A stretch of DNA of 58,432 bases, taken from the NCBI GenBank assembly GCA_033763435.1, contig JANRKN010000066.1, positions 1 through 58,432 of the forward strand. The letters are read 5' to 3'. The position numbers and the translations under genes were made by a program. The notes beneath the pieces are model-generated. The model was not told the DNA's origin. It made no database searches and was given only the letters and a program-made list of their open reading frames with translations. Source of the stretch: JANRKN01 sp033763435. GTDB taxonomy: Bacteria > Planctomycetota > Phycisphaerae > Phycisphaerales > UBA1924. Positions 17,094-25,425 of the stretch are shown piece by piece. Within the stretch, counting starts at the first letter, position 1. Every line of letters begins with the position of its first letter.

Positions 17094-17531
17094 GTGATCG
17101 GAGCCACCGGCGTCAACCACATCGGTATTGCGGTGAAGTCGCTCGCGGATCAGCGGGCGTTTTACGAGGGCGTGCTGGGTGCGCGCTTCGAGGGCGTCGA
17201 AGAGGTCGCGGAGCAGAAGGTCCGCGTCGCGTTCTATGCGCTCGGGCCTGAGGAAGCGCCGGTGCGGCTTGAGCTGCTGGAGCCGACGAGCCCTGAGTCG
17301 ACGATTGCGCAGTTCATCGAAAAGCGTGGCGAGGGCCTGCACCACGTCGCATACACCGTGAGCGATCTGCCGACGAGGCTCGCGCAACTCAAGGCGGGGG
17401 GCGTCCGCCTGATCGACGAGAAGCCCCGCAGCGGAGCGCACGGCGCGAAGATCGCGTTCCTGCACCCCAAGGCCTCGATGGGTGTGCTGACCGAACTCTG
17501 CCAGCCTGCGAGCGAGCACGCTCACGCGTGA
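17094..17531 (+). CDS. mce: Methylmalonyl-CoA epimerase
   Basis: A 145-residue VOC-fold enzyme that epimerises (S)- and (R)-methylmalonyl-CoA. The metal ligands expected for the family are visible: His in GVNHIGIAV near the N-terminus, His in EGLHHVAYTV at about residue 83 and Glu in GVLTELCQP near the C-terminus. The family's acid pair region (LELLEPTSPESTIAQF) and the RLIDEKPRSGAHGAKIAFLHPK segment are also present. The start is the GTG at 17094, seven bases after a perfect AGGAGG; an in-frame start at 17070 is upstream of that site. Its place between the mutase and carboxylase genes makes the assignment firm. Confidence 0.95.
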   Translation: MIGATGVNHIGIAVKSLADQRAFYEGVLGARFEGVEEVAEQKVRVAFYALGPEEAPVRLELLEPTSPESTIAQFIEKRGEGLHHVAYTVSDLPTRLAQLKAGGVRLIDEKPRSGAHGAKIAFLHPKASMGVLTELCQPASEHAHA

Positions 17532-17634
17532 CCCGCTCTCAAATCTCTGGTGCCGCGACGCGACACCCCGAGGGGAGTATTCACGGTGGGGAGGTTGGTG
17601 CGGGGGTGGGCCAACGCACGAACAGGAGGTTTCC

Positions 17635-19350
17635 GTGACGCAGGTGAGCCCGACGAACCCGAGCACGAAGGTTGTGAAGGAGGCGAACGTGTCTGACTCC
17701 CTGCCGATCGAACCCAAGGGCGCCGACAAGAAGCCGGCCGAGGCCAAGGCCGTCGACGCCAAGTCGGTTGAAGCCAAGCCCGCAACGTTCAAAGCCGGCA
17801 CCGCGGTGCCGATGTCCGCGCGGATCGACGAGCTGCGCGCCCGAAAGAAGGCGCTGGCCTATGGCGGCGGCGCCGAGCGCATCGCGAAGATGCACGCCGC
17901 GGGCAATCTCAGCGCCCGCGAGCGGATCGATCTGCTTCTGGACCCGAGCACTTTCCAGGAGCGCTACGGCTTTGCCAAGCACCGTTGCACGTACTTTGGC
18001 ATGGAGGGCAAGGACCTTCCGGCCGATGGCGTCGTCACTGGCGCGGGCGCGGTCGATGGGCGCCTCGTGCACATCGCCTCGCAGGACTTCTCAGTCGGCG
18101 GCGGTGCGCTCGGCGAAGTTCACGGCGACAAGATCGTCGAGATGATGAAGACCAGCCTCAAGACCGGCTCGCCCTTCGTCTTCATCAACGACTCTGGCGG
18201 CGCACGCATTCAGGAAGGCATCGACTCGCTCGGCGCCTACGGGCGCGTCTTCTATCACAACACGCTGCTCTCGGGCGTCGTGCCACAGATCTCCGTGATC
18301 TGCGGCCCTTGCGCGGGCGGCGCGGCCTACTCGCCCGCGATGACGGACTTTGTGATTCAGACGCGCCGGGCGCAGATGTTCATCACCGGGCCCAACGTCA
18401 TCAAGCAGGTGACGCGTGAGAACGTGACGGCCGACGAGCTCGGCGGCGCCGAGGCGCACATGCACTACTCGGGCAACATTCACTTCATTGCGGAGGACGA
18501 TCGTGAGGGCGTCGAGATCTGCCGGAAGCTCCTGAGCTTCCTCCCTTCGAACAACACCGAGGACCCGCCCCGCGCGCCCTACTCGGGCGCGATCGAGCCC
18601 GACGAAGAGATCGGTGCGATTCTCCCCGCCGACCCGCGGTACACCTACGACATGCACAAGGTGATCAACCGCATCGTCGACGACGCGGACTTCCTCGAGG
18701 TACAGGCGGGCTTTGCGGGGAGCATCATCGTCGGCTTCGGGCGCGTGCTCGGCCGGCCCGTCGGCATCGTCGCGAACAACCCGGGCGTGAAGGCCGGGTC
18801 GCTCGACATCGATTCGTCCGACAAGGCCTCGCGCTTCGTGCGGTTCTGCAACGCCTTCAACATCCCGATCGTGACGCTGGTCGACACGCCGGGCTACTTC
18901 CCGGGCGTGCAGCAGGAGTATGGGGGGATCATCCGCCACGGCGCGAAGCTGCTCTTCTCGTATTCGGCCGCGACGGTGCCCAAGATCACGGTCATCATCC
19001 GCAAGGCCTTCGGCGGCGCCTACGTCGCGATGGCGAGCAAGGACCTGGGGGCCGACGCCGTCGCTGCCTGGCCCACGGCCGAGATCGCGGTCATGGGCGC
19101 CGAGGGCGCGGCCGAGATCATCTTCAAGAAGGAAATCTCCGAAGCGCCCGACAAGAACGCCAAGCGCAAGGAGATGGTGGACCTCTACCGCAACACCTTC
19201 AGCAACCCCTATGTCGCCGCGGGCCGGCGCATGGTCGATGACATCATCGAGCCCAGCGAGACCCGGCGCTACATCGCCTTCGCGCTCGAGAGCCTCAAGA
19301 CCAAGCGCGAGCTGCGCCCCGAGAAGAAGCACGGGCTCATCCCGCTCTGA
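17635..19350 (+). CDS. Acyl-CoA carboxylase / methylmalonyl-CoA decarboxylase carboxyltransferase subunit
   Basis: A 571-residue carboxyltransferase of the PccB/MmdA family, which moves CO2 between biotin and propionyl-CoA or methylmalonyl-CoA. Two crotonase-like halves are visible, with acyl-CoA and biotin pockets marked by INDSGGARIQEG, GPCAGGAAYSPA, DTPGYFPGVQQE and KAFGGAYVAMAS. The GTG start has AGGAGG five bases upstream. About 55 residues rich in Lys, Ala and Glu precede the usual family start (SARIDELRARK), an unusual extension that could be a flexible tether. No biotin carboxylase or membrane decarboxylase beta subunit is in the window, so propionyl-CoA carboxylase and Na+-pumping decarboxylase cannot be told apart here. 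Confidence 0.93.
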   Translation: MTQVSPTNPSTKVVKEANVSDSLPIEPKGADKKPAEAKAVDAKSVEAKPATFKAGTAVPMSARIDELRARKKALAYGGGAERIAKMHAAGNLSARERIDLLLDPSTFQERYGFAKHRCTYFGMEGKDLPADGVVTGAGAVDGRLVHIASQDFSVGGGALGEVHGDKIVEMMKTSLKTGSPFVFINDSGGARIQEGIDSLGAYGRVFYHNTLLSGVVPQISVICGPCAGGAAYSPAMTDFVIQTRRAQMFITGPNVIKQVTRENVTADELGGAEAHMHYSGNIHFIAEDDREGVEICRKLLSFLPSNNTEDPPRAPYSGAIEPDEEIGAILPADPRYTYDMHKVINRIVDDADFLEVQAGFAGSIIVGFGRVLGRPVGIVANNPGVKAGSLDIDSSDKASRFVRFCNAFNIPIVTLVDTPGYFPGVQQEYGGIIRHGAKLLFSYSAATVPKITVIIRKAFGGAYVAMASKDLGADAVAAWPTAEIAVMGAEGAAEIIFKKEISEAPDKNAKRKEMVDLYRNTFSNPYVAAGRRMVDDIIEPSETRRYIAFALESLKTKRELRPEKKHGLIPL

Positions 19351-19376
19351 CCGGCCCCGTGCCAGAGGAGAATCTC

Positions 19377-19637
19377 ATGGTTGGTCTCATGATCACGAGC
19401 CACGAGATCCCGGGCGCCAAGGGCGTGAACCCCGAGCACCTCGCGGTCATCCATGCTGCGGTCGTCGCGGCCTGCGGGCCCAATGCCCGCGCGGTCTCGA
19501 TCCGCGAAGTGCCCGCCCGCATCGACCCGGCGGACGACGACGAGGCGTCGAGCACCGCGCTCGGGCGCTGGGTCGTCCGAGGCAGGCAGGTTGCGACGGA
19601 GGCGCACCGCGTGCGTCGCGTGACGGAAACAGGCTGA
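19377..19637 (+). CDS. Small carboxylase-associated subunit
   Basis: An 86-residue protein between the carboxyltransferase and biotin carrier genes, starting at the ATG six bases after AGAGGAG. It has a helical HLAVIHAAVVAAC segment and a C-terminal GRWVVRGRQVATEAHRVRR. This pattern (short Ala-rich helix, then W-x-x-x-G-R and a basic end) resembles the soluble tails of OadG/MmdD-type gamma or delta subunits and epsilon-type accessory subunits of acyl-CoA carboxylases. There is no membrane segment. It probably helps tether carrier and carboxyltransferase. The assignment rests mostly on gene order. Confidence 0.6.
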   Translation: MVGLMITSHEIPGAKGVNPEHLAVIHAAVVAACGPNARAVSIREVPARIDPADDDEASSTALGRWVVRGRQVATEAHRVRRVTETG

Positions 19638-19699
19638 ACACCCCAACGACCCCAGTCGTCCGCGGGCGAGGACCGCGCGCGGACGGGAAGGAACAAGCG

Positions 19700-20122
19700 A
19701 TGAAGCTCCGCGTCAGCGTGCAGGACAAGGTGTACGAGGTCGGCGTCGAGACGATCCCCGAAGCGCGCGAGGCGGGCCGGCGCCGGCCCACACTGCCGGG
19801 CGGCTCGGCGATGATGGGCGTCAAGCTCGCCTCCAACCCGCGCCCGGTGATCGAGCCCTGGCAGGGCCTGGGCACCGGCGGCCCCGGCGAGGTCTGCGCG
19901 CCGATGGCTGGAAAGGTCACGGCCCTCCGCGTCAAGCCCGGCGAGCCCGTCAAGCAGGCCCAGGCGATCGTGGAGATGGAAGCGACCAAGGTCATCGCGC
20001 CCGGGGATCGGCCCTTCGCCGGCACGCTCCGCACGCCCGAGGCCGGGATCGTCCGCGAGGTGCTCGTCAAGGAAGGCGACACCGTGACGGCGAATCAGGT
20101 GCTCGTGCGCCTCACGCTCTGA
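19700..20122 (+). CDS. Biotin carboxyl carrier protein with atypical biotinylation site
   Basis: A 140-residue carrier. Residues ~62-140 have the biotinyl/lipoyl hammerhead fold (EVCAPMAGKVTALRVKPGEPV, then GIVREVLVKEGDTVTANQVLVRL). The first 60 residues are a short beta segment and a linker. The acceptor lysine by alignment is Lys97 in EATKV, where the near-universal context is E-A-M-K-M; both methionines are replaced. The loop after it is also longer than usual (PGDRPFAGTLRTPEAG). GGAAGGA precedes the ATG. It is the last gene of the methylmalonyl-CoA cluster. It could be a true carrier with a tolerant biotin ligase, or a variant modified less efficiently. Confidence 0.85.
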   Translation: MKLRVSVQDKVYEVGVETIPEAREAGRRRPTLPGGSAMMGVKLASNPRPVIEPWQGLGTGGPGEVCAPMAGKVTALRVKPGEPVKQAQAIVEMEATKVIAPGDRPFAGTLRTPEAGIVREVLVKEGDTVTANQVLVRLTL

Positions 20123-20208
20123 GCGGCCTGATTCCGCAGCCTTGGCCCATGTCCAAACTCCTCAGGGACGAAGAGCGCAGTCACTCCTCTTCGGTTTCAT
20201 GATGAACA

Positions 20209-20234
20209 ACGCCCCGGGCGGGAGCTCGGGGCGT
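20209..20234. terminator. Bidirectional stem-loop between convergent genes
   Basis: ACGCCCCG (20209-20216) pairs perfectly with CGGGGCGT (20227-20234) around a 10-base loop. It lies between the biotin carrier gene and the oppositely oriented regulator. On the minus strand it is followed by TTGTTC, a weak T-rich tail. It probably stops transcription from both sides. Confidence 0.6.
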
Positions 20235-20274
20235 CGTCGTGGAAGCAGAGGATGTGAGCTGGATCGTGCTCGGC

Positions 20275-20871
20275 TCAGGCGGCCAGCGCCGTGGCCTGCT
20301 CGATCGACTCGACGACCTGCCGGATCTGGAAGGGCTTCTTGAGGAAGGTGTCGAAGCCCTGCGAGCGGAGGGTCTGAGTCTGGCCCTCGGTGAGCTTGCC
20401 CGACATCGCGATGATGCGGGTGAACTGGAGATTGTCGGAAGAGCGGACGAGGTCGGCGACGCCCTTGGCCGCGCTGGTGCCCGCGCCGCCGGATTCACCG
20501 AGGTGCAGGTCGAGCAGCAGGACATGGGGCTTGAACTTCTCGCACTCCATGCCGGCCTGGAAGCCGTTGGTGGCCGTGCGGACTTCGTACGAGGTCTGCT
20601 CCGTCAGGACACGCTGAAGGGTGTCGGCGACGTCCTTGTCGCCGTCGACCACGAGCACGCGGGTGCGGCCCGAGTTGAACGACTCCAGCGGGATGCCGTG
20701 GGCCTTCATGAACTTGACCAGTTCAGAGGCCGGGATGCGCCGATCGCGCGAGCCCGGGATGCGGTAGCCCTTGAGCGACCCCGAGTCGAACCATTTGGAG
20801 ACGGTTCGGGGCGCGACGTTGCAGATCTTGGCGACCTCACCGGTCGTGAGCACTTCTTTTTCGATGGGCAT
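20275..20871 (-). CDS. HTH (BldC/MerR-like)-receiver fusion response regulator
   Basis: A 198-residue cytoplasmic regulator with the DNA-binding part first. Residues ~8-62 are a MerR/excisionase-like helix-turn-helix (LTTGEVAKICNVAPRTVSKWFDSG, then RIPGSRDRRIPASELVKFM as the wing). Residues ~70-190 are a receiver domain with acidic Asp76 and Asp78, phosphoacceptor Asp121 in LLLDLHL, Ser157 in AMSGK and Lys179 in KKPF, so it should be phosphorylatable. This order is the reverse of most response regulators. The start at MPIEKEV is preferred over a methionine seven codons earlier. No histidine kinase lies nearby. It is transcribed away from the exported HEAT protein gene. Confidence 0.9.
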   Translation of the reverse strand: MPIEKEVLTTGEVAKICNVAPRTVSKWFDSGSLKGYRIPGSRDRRIPASELVKFMKAHGIPLESFNSGRTRVLVVDGDKDVADTLQRVLTEQTSYEVRTATNGFQAGMECEKFKPHVLLLDLHLGESGGAGTSAAKGVADLVRSSDNLQFTRIIAMSGKLTEGQTQTLRSQGFDTFLKKPFQIRQVVESIEQATALAA

Positions 20872-21235
20872 GCACGCACCTCGGGAAAACACAGAGTGTG
20901 GGTGGGAGAGGAACGACCTCCCGCACAGGCCCGTTGATCGGTTCCAACCCCCCGGGCCTTAACGTCGGCCCTGCAAATCCGCACCGTGTGAGGGCTTTCC
21001 CGCCCCGGATTGCGCTTCTGCGGACCGTTTTCGGACGCGGAACGGAGTTTCCGGGCGTCGCGGGTCCATCGGGCGGGGATAATTGACGCCCCCCGAACGG
21101 ACCCGTTACAGTTCGCCCTTCCGGCGGACGGCTCCGGTGAGGCGGGGTCGTCGGGTCGGTGTGTCGGGGGCGGGGCTGGCTTGTTGTCTCAGAGTCGGTG
21201 TCTCAGACCGGGACTCTCAGAAAGTGGAGCAGCGC

Positions 21236-23455
21236 GTGCAGCAGAGCAACATGGACGGGTCGAACTCGCGTCAGGGCCGCAGTCGTTCGGGCCGCGGGCT
21301 GGTGGCCTTGGCGGCGCTCCTGATGACCGCGGGCACCGCGCTGGGCCAGGCCCAGGCGCCGACGAACGAGGAACTTCTCCGCGACTTCATCCATTTCACG
21401 CGGATCGACCGCACGGATGTCGCTCAGGCGCTGGGCAAGGAACTGCTGACCCGCGGCATGAAGCCCGCGGACTTTGTCAAGCTCGTCGAGGGAACCGGTG
21501 AGCTGGCGCGATTTGAAGAGACGATCGGCCGCGCGATGCGCCGGAGCGACCTTGAGACCGTCGCTGGCGACCTGCTCAAGCAGTTCGAGCGCGGCAAGCT
21601 CGAGCGCGCCCGCGACCCCGAGGAGATCAAGGCGAACATCGCGGCCCTCACGGGCCCCGTCCGCGGGCGGCTGCTGGCGCAGGAGCGTCTGCGCTTTGCC
21701 GGCGAGTACGCGGTGCCCCAGCTTCTGACCGCGCTGCTGGACGATGGGAACCCGACGCTGAGCGCCTCGGTGCAGCGCCTGCTGATCGACATGGGCCGTT
21801 CGTCGATCGTTCCGCTGATGACCGCGGTCGAGAAGCTGGACGGCGCCCAGGCCGAGCGTGTCTGCGACGTGCTGGGGCTGATCCCGTACCGCAACAGCCT
21901 GCCGGTGTTGGACAACCTGCGCAAGAACTCGGCCAACGAGCGCGTGAAGACCGCGGCCCAGCGCGCGTATGACCGTCTGGGCGGCACGCCGACCAGCGAT
22001 ACCTCGTACCTCTTCTATCAGCTTGCGGATCTGTACTACCAGGAGCGCAGCGAAGTCACCGCTTTCCCGGGCGAAGATTTCCAGCTTCTTTGGTCGTACT
22101 CGCCCAAGATCGGGCTGGTGCTGCAGGAGATCCGCAGCGAAGTGTTCCACGAGGCGATGGCGATGCGCTTTGCCGAGCGTTCACTGGGCTTGGCGAGCGA
22201 GAACCCCGACGCCCTGGCGCTCTGGATCGGGTCGAACTTCCGGCGTGAGACGGCTCAGCCCAAGGACTACGCGAACCCGGCGTATCCCGCCGACCGCCGG
22301 CCGGCGATGTACTTCGCCGTCGCTTCGGGCGCGGGCGTGACGCAGAAGGTGCTGGAGCGAGCGATCGTCGACAAGGACACGCCCCTGGCGCGTCAGGCCC
22401 TCGCGGCGGTCGAGCGCACGAGCGGCGCGGCCACGCTGATCGGCCTCGCCGACAAGCCCGGCCCGCTGCTCGAAGCCCTGAACTATCCCAACCGCCGCGT
22501 GCAGTACGAGGCGGCGCTGGCGATCGCCGCGGCCCAGCCGACGGTGATGTTCTCGGGCGCTGAGCGCGTTGTTCCCACCCTCGCCGGCGCTGTCCGCGAT
22601 GCGGGCGAGACCTACGCGTTGGTCGTCGGTCGCGATGTCGAGACCTACCAGACCGTGCGCGGTCAACTCGAGGGCCACAAGTTCCGCGTGCTTCCGTTCG
22701 CCCAGTCGACAGGTGGCGCGGCGGGCTCGGTCGCCGAAGTTCCCGCGATCGATCTGGCTGTGCTGCTGAACCTGGCGCCTGAGTCGGTCCCCGCGGCGAT
22801 CGAATCGATCCGCGGCGATGGGCGCCTGGCGGCGACGCCGATCCTCGTGCTCGGTTCGGGCCCGGATTTCAACGATCTGCGCCGTCGGTATGAGAACGAT
22901 GTCACGATCGCGGTGCGGTCGCTGGCGCTGAACAACGAGCAGCTCTCGGCGACGGTCACGTCGCTGCTGCGCGAGGCCTCGGGCGGGCCAATCACGTCGG
23001 CCGAGGCTTCGGAGTATTCGGGTCGGGCGCTCAAGGCGCTGCGGGACCTGGCGGTTTCGGGCAACGCGGTGCTGAGCGTGAAGGACGCGGTGCTGTCGCT
23101 GATCGAGACGATGGGCCGGAACACGACGGCGGGCTCGACGCGGATGGAGATCGCGGAGATTCTGTCGCGCGTCGCCGAGGCCCGGGCGCAGCAGACGCTC
23201 GTGGACGCGGCGCTGGGCGCGAGTGGATCGGACCGCACGTCGCTGTTGGGCAAGGCCGCAGAGAGCGCCAAGCGATTTGGCAACCTGCTCGAGGCGCGTC
23301 AGGTCGATCGCGTGGTGGAACTGGCGGGCAAGGGCTCGGGCGAAGAGGCGGTCGCGGCCGCTGCGCTGATGGGCGCACTAAACCTGCCCAATACGAAGGT
23401 TGTGCCGCTGATCTTGGGCGGCGAGGGCGCGGGACAGGCAACCGCATCGCGCTGA
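21236..23455 (+). CDS. Exported HEAT-repeat protein with a degenerate receiver-like domain
   Basis: A 739-residue exported protein. The GTG at 21236 has GGAG six bases upstream and gives a signal peptide ending near TALGQA (residue ~37). Residues ~60-450 are helical repeats of HEAT type (for example AQERLRFAGEYAVPQLLTALLDDGNP and MGRSSIVPLMTAVEKLDG). At about 455-575 comes a segment with a receiver-like alpha/beta pattern: TYALVVGRDVETYQTVRGQL, IDLAVLLNLAPES and ATPILVLGSGPDFND. The residue matching the phosphoacceptor Asp is Asn and the second acidic residue is lost, so it cannot be a working receiver. More helical repeats follow to the end. It is probably a periplasmic scaffold. A terminator follows. 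Confidence 0.8.
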   Translation: MQQSNMDGSNSRQGRSRSGRGLVALAALLMTAGTALGQAQAPTNEELLRDFIHFTRIDRTDVAQALGKELLTRGMKPADFVKLVEGTGELARFEETIGRAMRRSDLETVAGDLLKQFERGKLERARDPEEIKANIAALTGPVRGRLLAQERLRFAGEYAVPQLLTALLDDGNPTLSASVQRLLIDMGRSSIVPLMTAVEKLDGAQAERVCDVLGLIPYRNSLPVLDNLRKNSANERVKTAAQRAYDRLGGTPTSDTSYLFYQLADLYYQERSEVTAFPGEDFQLLWSYSPKIGLVLQEIRSEVFHEAMAMRFAERSLGLASENPDALALWIGSNFRRETAQPKDYANPAYPADRRPAMYFAVASGAGVTQKVLERAIVDKDTPLARQALAAVERTSGAATLIGLADKPGPLLEALNYPNRRVQYEAALAIAAAQPTVMFSGAERVVPTLAGAVRDAGETYALVVGRDVETYQTVRGQLEGHKFRVLPFAQSTGGAAGSVAEVPAIDLAVLLNLAPESVPAAIESIRGDGRLAATPILVLGSGPDFNDLRRRYENDVTIAVRSLALNNEQLSATVTSLLREASGGPITSAEASEYSGRALKALRDLAVSGNAVLSVKDAVLSLIETMGRNTTAGSTRMEIAEILSRVAEARAQQTLVDAALGASGSDRTSLLGKAAESAKRFGNLLEARQVDRVVELAGKGSGEEAVAAAALMGALNLPNTKVVPLILGGEGAGQATASR

Positions 23456-23490
23456 ACGAGCTGCCTGAGCTGCTGAAGAAGTCCATCTGA

Positions 23491-23519
23491 AACCCGCGGG
23501 CCTGTGCTCGCGGGTTTTT
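23491..23519 (+). terminator. Intrinsic terminator after the HEAT protein gene
   Basis: AACCCGCG (23491-23498) pairs with CGCGGGTT (23509-23516) around a 10-base loop and is followed by a T run to 23519. Confidence 0.85.
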
Positions 23520-23909
23520 CGTTGCGAGTGAGGTCCGGAAACGCGACCGTGAAGCGGGGCAAGGTCCGCGGGCGGTGCGTGCTGCGCGGTACAGACGGCA
23601 CAGAGCGCGTGCGTGCCCTGAGTTCACGGGTGCGGGCTTGATTCGCGAGCCGGTGTTCCCGATTGGTTGGTTGTCCGGCGGTGGCCGGCGTGTCTGGATT
23701 CCCGATGGTCGGGAGTTCACGCGCCGACGACCTCCGGGCCGCGTGCCAGGCCGCCCGGAGCTCGGGAGGAGAGGGCTCGGGAGTGCCGAGCCTCACACAC
23801 GCGGGCCCGCGACTCGTGGCGTTTCGCGGCGGGCCGGGAACGTTCGGAGCCGAACCGGTGGGTGCCGGGGCGGAGCCGGACAAGTCAGGCAGCTTCAAGG
23901 AGCGGTCGC
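23520..23909 (+). promoter_or_regulatory. Leader region of the T2SS locus
   Basis: 390 bases between a terminator and the first pseudopilin gene. No clear coding frame or consensus sigma70 promoter was found; the promoter of the secretion locus must lie here or be read from a non-consensus site. An AAGGAG ribosome binding site is at 23897-23902. Confidence 0.4.
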
Positions 23910-24320
23910 ATGAACATTCGTCGTCGGGTTCGCAAGGGCTTTACGCTCGTCGAAATTCTGATCGTCGTGGTGATCCTCGGGATCCTCGCGGCGATCGTGG
24001 TGCCTCAGTTCACGAGCGCCACGAACCAGTCGCGCGCCGGCAACGTCCGCGCCCAGCTGCGTTCGCTGGAGAACCAGCTCGAGCTGCACCGCGCCCGCAC
24101 GGGTCAGTACCCCGCGGTCGGTGCGGACTTCTGGAACGACCTGATCACCGCCGGTCTGCTCAAGACCGCGCCCGTGAACCCGGTGAACAACAGCTCGTCG
24201 GTCGCGGCCGCTGCGGGCGCGACGACCGGCTGGACCTGGACGATCGATGCCAACGGCAACGGCATCCTGGGCGCCTCGTACTTCGACGAGACGACCAACG
24301 AGATCACCGCGACTCCGTAA
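23910..24320 (+). CDS. Type II secretion pseudopilin (major-pseudopilin-like)
   Basis: A 136-residue pseudopilin. A short basic leader (MNIRRRVRKG) is followed by the prepilin peptidase site G|FTLVE and the hydrophobic helix ILIVVVILGILAAIVVPQF, with Glu at +5. The C-terminal globular part is small (QLELHRARTGQYPAVG, then a Gly/Asn-rich end) and has the YP motif typical of GspG-like proteins. AAGGAG lies eight bases before the ATG. It opens the secretion locus and is followed by a hairpin with a T tract, which suggests it is made in excess over the rest. Confidence 0.9.
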   Translation: MNIRRRVRKGFTLVEILIVVVILGILAAIVVPQFTSATNQSRAGNVRAQLRSLENQLELHRARTGQYPAVGADFWNDLITAGLLKTAPVNPVNNSSSVAAAAGATTGWTWTIDANGNGILGASYFDETTNEITATP

Positions 24321-24343
24321 GTGAGCGTCAACGCTGACTCACG

Positions 24344-24375
24344 CGACCGGCGCCCGAGAGGGAGCCGGTCGTTTT
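24344..24375 (+). terminator. Terminator-like hairpin after the first pseudopilin gene
   Basis: CGACCGGC (24344-24351) and GCCGGTCG (24364-24371) form an 8-bp stem with a 12-base loop, followed by TTTT to 24375. Sitting between the first and second pseudopilin genes of an otherwise co-directional locus, it probably acts as a leaky terminator. Confidence 0.65.
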
Positions 24376-24434
24376 CCAGAGGGGCGCCCCGAGTCAGAGG
24401 GAGCCGCCCGACGAGATCTCAGGGAGAGGGTTGC

Positions 24435-24860
24435 ATGCTCCGAGCTCGCGCGGCATTCACGCTGGTCGAAATCCTGATCGTGGTGGTCATCCTGGGGATC
24501 CTCGCCGCGGTAGTCGTGCCTCAGTTCACGCGGGCGACCGAGTTCAGCGCTCAGAACACCACGCTGTACGAGCTCGAGAAGCTCCGGCGCGCCATCAACG
24601 TCTATATGGGGACGAACTCGGGCCAGGTGCCCGTGGTGAGCGCGGGCGACGGCACGTGGGGCCCGATCGTCTCGCCCAACTATCTCAAGCAGCCACCGAT
24701 CAACCCGTGGGTGGGCACGGCCAACGGCCGGCGAATCCTGCTGCGAGCGACGCCCGACGCGGCGTATCAGAACTCCGCGGGGTGGATCTTCGACCCCGTG
24801 ACGGGCGATGTGTGGGCCGGCGGCTTTGACGGGCAGGATCGCCCGATCTCCCGCCCCTAA
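24435..24860 (+). CDS. Type II secretion pseudopilin
   Basis: A 141-residue pseudopilin with a leader MLRARA, then FTLVEILIVVVILGILAAVVVPQF. The hydrophobic segment is nearly identical to that of the previous gene, so the pair probably arose by duplication. The residue before the cleavage point is Ala instead of Gly. The globular part has KLRRAINVYMGTNSGQVPV and a Trp/Gly-rich C-terminus (GWIFDPVTGDVWAGGF). GAGAGGG precedes the ATG. Confidence 0.88.
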   Translation: MLRARAAFTLVEILIVVVILGILAAVVVPQFTRATEFSAQNTTLYELEKLRRAINVYMGTNSGQVPVVSAGDGTWGPIVSPNYLKQPPINPWVGTANGRRILLRATPDAAYQNSAGWIFDPVTGDVWAGGFDGQDRPISRP

Positions 24861-24880
24861 CGCGTGAACGGAGTCCGACG

Positions 24881-25384
24881 ATGCGTCGCGCGTACACCCT
24901 CGTTGAGCTTCTGATCACGATCACGGTGCTGGGCATCGCCGCGGCGGTCGCCGTGCCCATGATGGGTGACTCAGGCGTGCTGCGGGTCCAGGCCGCAGTG
25001 CGGACGCTCGTTGCCGACCTTACGACCGCCCAGTCCGACGCGATCGCGCTCCAGCGCGGGCGTGCCGTGGCGTTCGACGTCGCCAACAACCGCTGGGACG
25101 TGATCGCCGTCCGCGGCACGACGCTCAACGCTACCACCGACACGCTCCAGACCACGACGCTGGGAACCAACAACTCAGAGTTCGGCGGCGCTGTGATCTC
25201 GAACGTCGATTTCGCGGGTGGCCAGATTCTGATCTTCGACGAGATGGGTTCGCCCGTCACCACGCCCGGTGGCACGACGCCCGCGGACACGGGCTTTGTC
25301 ACGATCCGAGGCGGGGGGCAGCTCTTCCGCGTGAACGTCGAGGCTTACACGGGGCGCATCTTCATCGAGAGTTCGAACGAGTAA
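24881..25384 (+). CDS. GspH-like minor pseudopilin
   Basis: A 167-residue protein with a short leader MRRA and YTLVELLITITVLGIAAAVAVPMM, so Glu+5 is present and the residue before the cut is Ala. The globular part follows GspH: VRTLVADLTTAQSDAIALQRGRAVAFDVANN, then beta strands ending in GQLFRVNVEAYTGRIFIES, where TGRI matches the family's terminal strand. Twenty bases separate it from the gene before, so it shares their transcript. Confidence 0.85.
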   Translation: MRRAYTLVELLITITVLGIAAAVAVPMMGDSGVLRVQAAVRTLVADLTTAQSDAIALQRGRAVAFDVANNRWDVIAVRGTTLNATTDTLQTTTLGTNNSEFGGAVISNVDFAGGQILIFDEMGSPVTTPGGTTPADTGFVTIRGGGQLFRVNVEAYTGRIFIESSNE

Positions 25385-25425
25385 CCGACCGCGCGCGCAG
25401 GGACGCCGGCAAGGAGACTTTGCAA

